A stretch of DNA of 5,190 nt from Candidatus Bathyarchaeota archaeon (lineage in GTDB: Archaea > Thermoproteota > Bathyarchaeia > Bathyarchaeales > Bathycorpusculaceae). Both the position numbers and the translations under genes were made by a program. The notes under the pieces were generated by a model. It saw nothing but the letters and a program-made list of their open reading frames with translations, made no database searches and was not told where the DNA came from. Every line of letters starts with the position of its first letter. Position 1 is the first letter of the stretch. Of the stretch, positions 1-4,717 are shown piece after piece. The stretch spans positions 1-5,190 of the forward strand of contig DAOVIH010000076.1 in NCBI GenBank assembly GCA_030673805.1, given 5' to 3'.

Positions 1-696
1 ATCAAGGAAGACTATGAAGCAAACACAATCCCCCTGCACGTGCATGTTCCGGCACACCTAACCAAAGGCAAATACCAGGACTACGACACTTTCATAGCCC
101 AAGAAGGCGTAACCTACTTCAAAGCCTACCTAAACTACAGAAAACGTGGAACCCCAAAAGGCTACATGCCCCCAGAAACCATAACCCCTGACTCACCACT
201 CATACGAAACGCCAGATCAAGAAAGGTCAAACCAGTCGAAGGCTGGCAAATAAGCCAAATAATCAGAACCCTCTACTACAAAGCCGGACTAACCACCAAA
301 AACAGTGTTTGCCGAAACAAAATAAGAGCGCACTCAATCCGCAAATTCTTCAGAACCCAACTAGAAGCCCTAGGAGTCAACCGTGACTACACAGAATACA
401 TGCTGGGCCACAAAGTAGACCGCTATCACGACATAGAAATGATGGGTTTAGACTTCTTGCGAAACGCTTACCACGCCTCAGGCATCAGCATAAGACCCAA
501 AACGTGTATGAACAAGATGGAACGCCTCAAAGAAATGATACGAGCCTTCGGCATGAACCCAGAACAAATCCTAACAAAACAAGCCCTAACTATGACAGAA
601 ACCACACACATAACACCACAAACCCAAATGCAAGAACTAAGCAACGCACTAAAAACCATGCTGAAAAAGGAGATACTCGACAATGCAAAAGTTTAA
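1..696 (+). CDS. Archaeal tyrosine recombinase/integrase, C-terminal part (5' end outside window)
   Basis: The frame is open from base 1 to the TAA at 694-696 (231 codons), so the gene starts left of the window; the GTG at 40 is internal. Seen: a lysine-bearing turn, HLTKGKY (residues 19-25), fitting the catalytic-Lys beta hairpin; the H-x-x-R box in AHSIRKFF (His111, Arg114); LGHKVD (Gly136-His137); and Tyr142 in DRYHD, the likely nucleophile, with Tyr157 in RNAYHAS as an alternative. The first catalytic Arg and the N-terminal core-binding domain are not in view. A helical tail of about 65 residues follows. Family knowledge: these enzymes cut and rejoin DNA at att sites through a 3'-phosphotyrosine, moving viruses or integrated elements. 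The coding strand is rich in A and C and poor in G, unlike the neighbouring genes, which suggests a mobile-element origin. No att site was found in the window. Confidence 0.85.
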   Translation: MKEDYEANTIPLHVHVPAHLTKGKYQDYDTFIAQEGVTYFKAYLNYRKRGTPKGYMPPETITPDSPLIRNARSRKVKPVEGWQISQIIRTLYYKAGLTTKNSVCRNKIRAHSIRKFFRTQLEALGVNRDYTEYMLGHKVDRYHDIEMMGLDFLRNAYHASGISIRPKTCMNKMERLKEMIRAFGMNPEQILTKQALTMTETTHITPQTQMQELSNALKTMLKKEILDNAKV

Positions 697-698
697 AA

Positions 699-1253
699 CT
701 AGAATCGTATCTCCCCTACTGAGTAGTAAACTATTTCTCCTCTGCGGTTTATCACCGCTAAAACTAACTCTTTTTTAAGTCTCTGACATTGAACTAAAGC
801 GTTGGACAATTCTTTAGCGGCTACTGGTTTTCCTTCTTGAGCGCTAAAAATAAGATGTTTTGCAGCATTTTTGCCATATGTTCCTCTCTCATAAACTCGA
901 AAGTCGATACCCCTGCCAAAACCTTCTCTGACAACGTAGCCTCTGCTTCGCAGATCTCGATAGGACAAGTATTTGACCCAACCGCCCTCATCAACACTCC
1001 TGTAGACCGCTAAGAGACTTTGAAAATCTACATTTTCTCCTTCCTCGTTTTCAACTTCTAACATTTTTCTGTCCAGAAGATTTAGTCCTTCATAAAGAGT
1101 GAGTATTAACCCTTTATCTTCCTTTACACCATATCCCCTAGAAGACAATTCGCCAATAGCACTCATCTCGGTTATCCTGACGACATTCTCTTCAAGTACG
1201 CCTTTAATCAATAGGTCAGGTTCATCTGACTGGTTCATTTTTTTGTTGCCCAT
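699..1253 (-). CDS. endA: tRNA-splicing endonuclease EndA
   Basis: A 184-residue protein, the size of the single-copy (alpha4-type) archaeal EndA. The N-terminal domain spans about residues 14-85. The catalytic domain begins at YLSYRDLRSRGYVVREGF (95-112), followed by DFRVYERG (117-124). Family alignment by eye gives the Tyr-His-Lys triad as Tyr121, His133 (AAKHLIF) and Lys160 or Lys161 (RLKKELVLAV). The C-terminal strand GEIVYYSV is typical. Family knowledge: EndA cuts pre-tRNA at bulge-helix-bulge motifs, leaving 2',3'-cyclic phosphate and 5'-OH ends for RtcB ligation. The ATG at 1253 is chosen because GGTGAT lies 5 nt upstream; Met6 is a weaker alternative. It follows mtnA by 27 nt, so co-transcription is likely. 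Its TAG stop lies 2 bp from the convergent integrase stop. A doubly split tRNA-Arg in this window is a plausible substrate. Confidence 0.93.
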   Translation of the reverse strand: MGNKKMNQSDEPDLLIKGVLEENVVRITEMSAIGELSSRGYGVKEDKGLILTLYEGLNLLDRKMLEVENEEGENVDFQSLLAVYRSVDEGGWVKYLSYRDLRSRGYVVREGFGRGIDFRVYERGTYGKNAAKHLIFSAQEGKPVAAKELSNALVQCQRLKKELVLAVINRRGEIVYYSVGEIRF

Positions 1254-1280
1254 CTAACATCACCCAAAGCGACTGCTCTT

Positions 1281-2300
1281 TTATGAAAAAGCGGCAAATC
1301 CTTCAAAATCTTCTTTATAATAGACTCCTCCTTCCCAAATTATAGCTGTAACATATTTGAGTGGCGTAATATCGAATGCTGGATTAAAAACATTCGTATC
1401 TTTGGGGGCGATCTGATGAGAGCCTATATGTGTGACTTCGTTGGGATTTCTTTCTTCGATTACAATATCTTCGGCTTTGTGCGCAAAATCAAAAGTGGAT
1501 TTGGGGGCTGCAACAAAAAAAGGAATTTTATGTTCCTTAGCTAGAACTGCAATTGTGAAAGTTCCAATTTTGTTGATTACAGCATCTTTCACTATTCTAT
1601 CTGCTCCTACCACGACCTTGTCTATGCACCCACTGTGCATTAAATATCCAACCATACCATCAGTAATCAAAGTGACCGGTATTCCATCACGTTTTAGTTC
1701 ATAAACAGTTAGCCTAGCACCCTGTAACTTTGGACGTGTTTCAGTAGCAAAAACTTTGATCCTTTTGCCCTGATCCCACGCGTTCCTTATCACTCCCAAT
1801 GCAGTTCCATATTCAACAGTTGCCAGTTCTCCTGCATTGCAGTGAGTCAAAATCACATCACCGCTATCTATTAGTTTTGAGCTGTTCTGGCCAATAGCTC
1901 GATTTGCCTTTGCATCATTATCGGCAAATGTTTTTGCTTCTTTAATTATGTCAGACTTCAAATGCTCCAACTTTCCAGAAAAAGCTCTAGCGTTGCTTAA
2001 GAGTTGGTCAATTGCCCAGAAAAGGTTGACAGCCGTCGGTCTGGTTTTTTTCAACATTGTTGCCGAATCTTCTAGTTCACTAAAGAATTCTTCTTTGCTG
2101 CCCGCTTTTGAATGATACGCTGTCAGAGCTAGAGCAAATGCTGAAGCCGCCCCCAACAATGGCGCACCCCTAATTCTCATTTTCTTTATAGCTTCGGCCA
2201 TTTGTTCATCTGTCTCAATTTTCAAAACTACGTTTTCCAATGGAAGTCTTGTTTGGTCAACTGTAAAAACTGCTCCATCGCGCCATTCTATGGTTCTCAT
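1281..2300 (-). CDS. mtnA: S-methyl-5-thioribose-1-phosphate isomerase (eIF-2B alpha/beta/delta-like family)
   Basis: A 339-residue cytosolic enzyme, full length for MtnA. It isomerises 5-methylthioribose-1-phosphate to 5-methylthioribulose-1-phosphate in salvage of methylthioadenosine from polyamine and SAM metabolism. Seen: the start MRTIEWRDG with DQTRLP (15-20), typical of MtnA; RIRGAPLLG (42-50); RPTAVNLFWA (87-96); THCNAG with Cys154; ATETRPKLQGARL (185-197); GADRI with Asp234; NKIGTF (243-248); IEERNPNEVT; and NPAFDITP. The Cys154-Asp234 spacing of 80 equals that of the known catalytic pair in Bacillus subtilis MtnA (Cys160, Asp240). The related archaeal ribose-1,5-bisphosphate isomerases are the main alternative, but the N-terminal motif favours MtnA. 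The ATG start has GAGGAT 6 nt upstream and a TATA-like box at about 2335-2343. It probably heads an operon with endA. Confidence 0.93.
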   Translation of the reverse strand: MRTIEWRDGAVFTVDQTRLPLENVVLKIETDEQMAEAIKKMRIRGAPLLGAASAFALALTAYHSKAGSKEEFFSELEDSATMLKKTRPTAVNLFWAIDQLLSNARAFSGKLEHLKSDIIKEAKTFADNDAKANRAIGQNSSKLIDSGDVILTHCNAGELATVEYGTALGVIRNAWDQGKRIKVFATETRPKLQGARLTVYELKRDGIPVTLITDGMVGYLMHSGCIDKVVVGADRIVKDAVINKIGTFTIAVLAKEHKIPFFVAAPKSTFDFAHKAEDIVIEERNPNEVTHIGSHQIAPKDTNVFNPAFDITPLKYVTAIIWEGGVYYKEDFEGFAAFS

Positions 2301-2334
2301 CCAAAATCCTCATTACCCATCTGCATTTCTACTG

Positions 2335-2343
2335 TATAAAATT
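2335..2343 (-). promoter_or_regulatory. TATA-like box of mtnA-endA
   Basis: The minus strand reads AATTTTATA, about 38 bp upstream of the mtnA ATG. A start some 25 bp downstream would give a leader of about 12 nt that just includes GAGGAT. This supports independent transcription of mtnA and endA from the upstream regulator gene. Confidence 0.5.
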
Positions 2344-2362
2344 TTGTGAAACATCGACATTA

Positions 2363-2389
2363 CTTGGGTGATGCGGTGCATCACTCAGG
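2363..2389. promoter_or_regulatory. Palindrome upstream of the mtnA TATA box, candidate operator
   Basis: GTGATGC (2368-2374) and GCATCAC (2378-2384) are perfect 7-bp arms around GGT. Adding outer pairs, two of them G-T, extends the stem to 12 bp (2363-2374 with 2378-2389). It lies about 20 bp upstream of the mtnA TATA-like box, a position that suits an activator. The neighbouring HTH protein is the natural candidate binder. It has no T-run next to it on the minus strand, so it is not an obvious terminator of the upstream gene. Confidence 0.55.
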
Positions 2390-2454
2390 CAATTCTTTGG
2401 AGAAACCATGGTTCAGGTACAGCGCCCAGAATTGAGTCTTAGTTCAACCGTCAT

Positions 2455-3198
2455 TCATCCAACGGGAGACTTAAGATAAGTAACAACCTCTACTGGAACT
2501 GTTGTACCGAATTTTAGCCTTTTCTTCCATTTATCTCCAACCGCAATGAGCGAAAAGACGCCTGAAACCTCGGCTTTTGATCTTCGTACAAGTTTACCTA
2601 ATGCCTCTTGGCTTTCTCCACTTCTAATCGTATCATCTACTATTAGGACGCTGTCTCGTCTCTTTATCGCGTTTTTTGGCATAAAGAGTGTTACTGTAAC
2701 TCCGGATTCTTTTCCTAAGATGTATGTTTCATCTATAAAGGCTTTAACGCCTACCTCTTTGTTTTTTTTTGCCACGATAAGATTGACCCCGAGAGCGTTC
2801 GCAACCATTGTAGCCAAAGGGATTCCACCCGTAGCAGCAGTGAGGATTTTAGTGACCCGTTTTCCAGCAAACTTAGCTAGGGCATAATTTGCCGCTTGTT
2901 GAAGTATGTTGGAATCTCCGACAATCTCGGTGTTGTCGAAAAAACCGTTTTCGTCAAATCTAATTCTGTTTCTCAGTTCTGTCTCCAAACCAACAATCTT
3001 TGTCAGAACTTTCCAAAGCTCTTTTGCTCTCTTCGTGTTAGGGAGAACATGCCCTTTTGCATATCTACTCAGAACCGTTACGGGCAAACCTGTTTTTGAA
3101 GACAGTTCACGATATGTTATGTTTCTTTTGTATTTTGCAGTTCTCAGAAGTTCAATGGTCATTAGACGAAGTTTCAAATCTTCTGCATGTGTACTCAT
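2455..3198 (-). CDS. HTH / phosphoribosyltransferase-fold transcriptional regulator (GfcR-like)
   Basis: A 247-residue protein if started at the ATG at 3198, which has AAGGGG about 7 nt upstream. An in-frame GTG at 3216 would add six residues but has a poorer upstream context. Domain 1 (about residues 10-70) is a helix-turn-helix: NITYRELSSKTGLPVTVLSR then YAKGHVLP. Domain 2 (about 95-247) is a type I phosphoribosyltransferase fold; ATGGIPLATMVANALG (122-137) precedes the PRPP-binding signature VLIVDDTIRSGES (184-196) with its Asp-Asp pair. Family knowledge: archaeal proteins of this build, such as haloarchaeal GfcR and bacterial PurR-like proteins, are DNA-binding regulators that sense a phosphorylated ligand rather than dedicated enzymes. 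It lies directly upstream of mtnA on the same strand, 154 bp apart. Repeats near its own TATA box suggest autoregulation. Target and ligand are not shown by the sequence. Confidence 0.85.
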   Translation of the reverse strand: MSTHAEDLKLRLMTIELLRTAKYKRNITYRELSSKTGLPVTVLSRYAKGHVLPNTKRAKELWKVLTKIVGLETELRNRIRFDENGFFDNTEIVGDSNILQQAANYALAKFAGKRVTKILTAATGGIPLATMVANALGVNLIVAKKNKEVGVKAFIDETYILGKESGVTVTLFMPKNAIKRRDSVLIVDDTIRSGESQEALGKLVRRSKAEVSGVFSLIAVGDKWKKRLKFGTTVPVEVVTYLKSPVG

Positions 3199-3262
3199 TT
3201 CGTTCCCCTTATACACCGATGAATCAAATAATTGGACATACTGAACTTATTATTGACTGCAA

Positions 3263-3271
3263 ATTTATAAC
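3263..3271 (-). promoter_or_regulatory. TATA box of the HTH-PRT regulator gene
   Basis: The minus strand reads GTTATAAAT, a good archaeal box A preceded by the purine-rich GGAA of a possible BRE. A start about 25 bp downstream (near 3240) would leave a leader of about 40 nt before the ATG at 3198, enough to hold its AAGGGG ribosome binding site. Confidence 0.6.
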
Positions 3272-3275
3272 TTCC

Positions 3276-3292
3276 GTTGAAGATGAATCAAC
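3276..3292. repeat. Inverted repeat GTTGA-N7-TCAAC upstream of the regulator TATA box
   Basis: Five-base arms at 3276-3280 and 3288-3292 enclose 7 bp. The site contains GATGAATCAA (3282-3291), which recurs exactly at 3218-3227 on the other side of the TATA box, next to the in-frame GTG at 3216. The arrangement fits an operator pair for autoregulation; this is inference. Confidence 0.4.
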
Positions 3293-3348
3293 ACTCTAAT
3301 TATGTGACTATGCGGGTCCGCTGGGATTCGAACCCAGGACTTTCGGCT

Positions 3349-3364
3349 TTTTTCAGCTCAGCTT
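3349..3364 (-). other. 16-nt tRNA intron at canonical position 37/38
   Basis: The intron reads AAGCTGAGCTGAAAAA. Precursor fold: the anticodon stem TCGGC/GCCGA is the outer helix; central helix CTTC with GAAA has three pairs and one C-A mismatch; 5' bulge TAA cut TA|A; 3' bulge AAA cut AA|A; and inner helix AGC/GCT with loop TGA. Excision gives the seven-base loop CTTCTAA. The inner stem is unusually small. Confidence 0.88.
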
Positions 3365-3381
3365 TAGAAGGCCGACGCGCT

Positions 3382-3399
3382 TAATAGGGAACTTCTCCT
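3382..3399 (-). other. 18-nt tRNA intron in the D-loop (before position 21)
   Basis: The intron reads AGGAGAAGTTCCCTATTA. Precursor fold: D-stem/GC outer pairs; central helix ATGG with CTAT (one G-T pair); 5' bulge ATA cut AT|A; 3' bulge TAA cut TA|A; and inner helix GGA/TCC closing the loop GAAGT. Excision restores a standard ten-base D-loop. The outer helix is short and offset by unpaired D-loop bases, so this is a relaxed BHB. Confidence 0.85.
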
Positions 3400-3437
3400 A
3401 TCCATGCTGCGCCACGGACCCTAGTTAGGTTTCATAA

Positions 3438-3471
3438 TACCTGTTCAAAATATAATTCTACCTGTTGAAAT
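3438..3471. repeat. Imperfect direct repeat TACCTGTT-SAAAW around the tRNA TATA box
   Basis: TACCTGTTCAAAA at 3438-3450 recurs as TACCTGTTGAAAT at 3459-3471. The copies are 21 bp apart (about two helical turns), match at 11 of 13 bases, and flank the TATA box of the tRNA gene. A binding site is possible, but chance similarity in AT-rich DNA cannot be excluded. Confidence 0.4.
3448..3455 (-). promoter_or_regulatory. TATA box of the tRNA-Arg gene
   Basis: On the minus strand this reads TTATATTT, centred about 30 bp upstream of the mature tRNA 5' end. An archaeal start site about 25 bp downstream of the box would give a short 5' leader for RNase P to trim. No direct evidence of use. Confidence 0.6.
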
Positions 3472-3757
3472 CCTTGTTTTTAAACAGTTGTCTCTTCTCG
3501 CCTAAACAATTCTGAGGGAAAACATCTAAAAAACCTGAAGGGCTTCTCATTCTTACGCCTGTTATCTTTTTTGCGCTTAGACTTAATATCTCTTAAAAAA
3601 GCCCCTTTCTTGAACAAAGCTTACCCACAACTCCTCCTTTATGAGATGCTCTCAATTGATCAAAGTGGTAGTCAATGTATGGTAGTGTCTTTATCAAAAG
3701 AAGCCTAGGATAGCTGATTGTATCAAACTTTTTTAGGTCGGGAAATTGTTGTATAAG
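3472..3757. other. Intergenic stretch with no supported gene
   Basis: This lies between the tRNA promoter and the membrane-protein gene, which diverge. Only very short frames are seen. On the minus strand, AAGGAGGAGTT precedes a GTG, but that frame closes after 11 codons. A 30-codon minus frame starting MRSPSGFLD also occurs, with no supporting context. Several T-runs are present, and the promoter of the rightward gene is presumably near 3720-3745. Nothing can be named. Confidence 0.5.
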
Positions 3758-3770
3758 AAAGGCGGGAAAC

Positions 3771-4283
3771 GTGAACAAAACTAAAAGGCTGTTCATAATA
3801 GCTCTTTTCGGTTCAATCATTTTTGTGACCAGTGCTTTCGTTCCTTTCCCCATAGATAGAATGTTAATAATAGTTGAAGCTGTTCTTCTCGCCTTGAGTG
3901 CTCTTTTCATAAGCAAGCTAGGTGCTACTTATGTTGGTGCGGTTGGAGGGTTACTATCAAGCCTCTGGGGGGGTGCTTTTTTTCCCTTTACTTTTATCTT
4001 CACTTTTTTGTATGGCGTCCTTGTAGATGTTTCGTTTTTTCTGTTCAAGATTAATCCCAAAAGAAACGGAATTAACCAGAACAGAATAATGCTTGCTATG
4101 ACTTTCAGCACAGCTATTGTAGGATTTCTCAGCTATTATACAACAGTTATTGTAACAGAAATTGTTCCAAGGGACCCTGTGCTGGAAGCTCTTATTCTCT
4201 TTATTGCGATTACCAGCGGTGCCATCGCTGGTTATGCAGCTTCATACTTATGGAACAAGTTTTTGAAGAACCTAAATCTCTAG
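3771..4283 (+). CDS. Six-helix membrane protein, possible ECF-transporter S component
   Basis: A 170-residue, strongly hydrophobic protein. Likely membrane helices: about 7-25, 31-50, 52-69, 72-92, 107-127 and 137-160, with positive residues in the loop at 93-105 (KINPKRNGINQNR) and at the C-terminus. Length, helix number and the Gly-rich GATYVGAVGGLLSSLWGG segment (51-68) resemble substrate-binding S components of energy-coupling-factor transporters, which capture vitamins or related small molecules and pair with a shared EcfT/EcfA module. This is a resemblance by eye; no ligand motif is recognised, and no ATPase or EcfT gene is in view. The start is GTG, with the G-rich GGCGGG 4 nt upstream (bases 3761-3766) as a possible ribosome binding site. 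It is the only clear rightward gene between the tRNA and the repeat protein. Confidence 0.55.
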   Translation: MNKTKRLFIIALFGSIIFVTSAFVPFPIDRMLIIVEAVLLALSALFISKLGATYVGAVGGLLSSLWGGAFFPFTFIFTFLYGVLVDVSFFLFKINPKRNGINQNRIMLAMTFSTAIVGFLSYYTTVIVTEIVPRDPVLEALILFIAITSGAIAGYAASYLWNKFLKNLNL

Positions 4284-4317
4284 GCTCAATGCTTTGAAAC
4301 ATTATGGCTCTAAAATA

Positions 4318-4326
4318 TTGTTTTTT
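4318..4326 (+). terminator. T-rich run after the membrane-protein gene
   Basis: TTGTTTTTT lies 35 bp downstream of the TAG at 4281-4283. Archaeal RNA polymerase often stops at such coding-strand T-runs without a hairpin. It also lies within the weak reading frame 4276-4596, so the call is tentative. Confidence 0.35.
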
Positions 4327-4473
4327 AAGGTTTTTGCGGGAACAGATAATGCCATTAATAAATCGAAAACAACTGAAATGGGACTAGTATTGATTACTTC
4401 TCTGTTCGCAATTTACTATCTGGCAACACTTGTCATCTTTCATGAAGGACCTGAATGCTATGGGACTGCATAG

Positions 4474-4540
4474 AGACGGGGGTCAATTAGCGGGCCCGGT
4501 GGAACGTGCCCACTGTAGCGGGTGAATACTGCCCTCTTAA
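4474..4540 (+). other. GC-rich segment with RNA-folding potential
   Basis: This short GC-rich block stands out in AT-rich surroundings. It can fold into GGGC/GCCC plus CG/CG around GTGGAA (4492-4511), followed by TGTA and a second small hairpin GCGG/CTGC. The first hairpin and the TGTA linker resemble the 5' (Alu) domain of SRP RNA, but no S domain follows. It overlaps the interrupted reading frame above, and only one of the two readings is likely to be right. Confidence 0.25.
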
Positions 4541-4642
4541 ACGCCTTAACTATTTTAATGATCTTCATTTTTCATCTCAAAGAACATATTCTATAATGGA
4601 CCCAAACTAACAAACTGGACGATAACGCCAATTTGGAACTAA

Positions 4643-4660
4643 GACTATTACGCAATAGTC
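4643..4660. repeat. Perfect hairpin GACTATT-ACGC-AATAGTC
   Basis: Seven-base-pair arms with a four-base loop, in the intergenic region about 58 bp upstream of the TTG start of the repeat protein. It could be an operator for that gene or part of an upstream RNA end. The sequence gives no decisive evidence. Confidence 0.4.
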
Positions 4661-4717
4661 AAGGTTTCTTTACAAAAACCCTTTTACAGTTACTTATGAC
4701 AGGTTAGGTCTGTGTAG

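Larger units (their letters stand above)
3313..3421 (-). tRNA. tRNA-Arg (anticodon TCT) with two introns
   Basis: The 109-nt gene becomes a regular 75-nt tRNA once 18 nt and 16 nt are removed. The acceptor stem is GGGTCCG/CGGACCC with discriminator G. The D-stem is GCGC/GCGC with loop AGCATGGATA, the anticodon stem is TCGGC/GCCGA with loop CTTCTAA (anticodon at 3366-3368), and the T-arm is CTGGG-TTCGAAT-CCCAG. TCT decodes AGA, and probably AGG by wobble. CCA is not encoded (GCAT follows the stem). Intron 1 (3382-3399) splits the D-loop before A21; intron 2 (3349-3364) sits at 37/38. Both junctions fold as bulge-helix-bulge. A TATA-like box lies about 30 bp upstream. Removal of both introns by EndA is inferred. 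Confidence 0.93.
4276..4596 (+). pseudogene. Small two-helix membrane reading frame interrupted by two in-frame TAG codons
   Basis: One frame stays open from 4276 to the TAA at 4594-4596, apart from TAG at 4471-4473 and 4516-4518. The first part has MGLVLITSLFAIYYLATLVI (ATG at 4378), a clear membrane helix, then FHEGPECYGTA. The middle reads SGPGGTCPL between the two TAGs. The last part, NTALLNALTILMIFIF, is a second helix followed by HLKEHIL. Hydrophobic helices on both sides of a Cys/Gly-rich loop in one frame look like a single protein broken by nonsense changes. Possible starts are TTG 4294, TTG 4318 and ATG 4378; none has a good ribosome binding site. Alternatives: a separate 31-residue peptide (4378-4473), amber readthrough, or chance. 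The family is not recognised. Confidence 0.3.

Noticed and set aside
468..683. Minus-strand frame of 71 codons inside the integrase
   Set aside because: Antisense to a well-supported gene, no recognisable motif.
504..722. Plus-strand frame of 72 codons overlapping the integrase
   Set aside because: It is rich in Asn, Thr, Lys and Arg, as expected from the A/C-rich strand read out of frame, and lies almost wholly inside the integrase gene with no ribosome binding site.
2363..2389. C/D box sRNA reading of the GTGATGC palindrome
   Set aside because: The C box would need RTGATGA; here the motif ends in C, and no properly spaced D and C'/D' boxes follow.
2301..2454. Short minus-strand peptides (13 and 26 codons) between the regulator gene and mtnA
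   Set aside because: No ribosome binding site, and they run across the palindrome and TATA box, so a regulatory reading explains this region better.
2546..3299. Plus-strand frames opposite the HTH-PRT regulator
   Set aside because: These are antisense shadows; the minus-strand frame carries the complete PRPP signature and HTH.
3313..3421. tRNA gene as an attachment site for the integrase at the left edge
   Set aside because: No second copy of any tRNA segment was seen in the window, and the integrase is about 2.6 kb away with chromosomal-type genes between.
3593..3916. Minus-strand frame of 107 codons
   Set aside because: Its first half is antisense to the membrane-protein gene, and its second half lies in the intergenic stretch with no supported start. 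No family is recognised, though the tail was considered.
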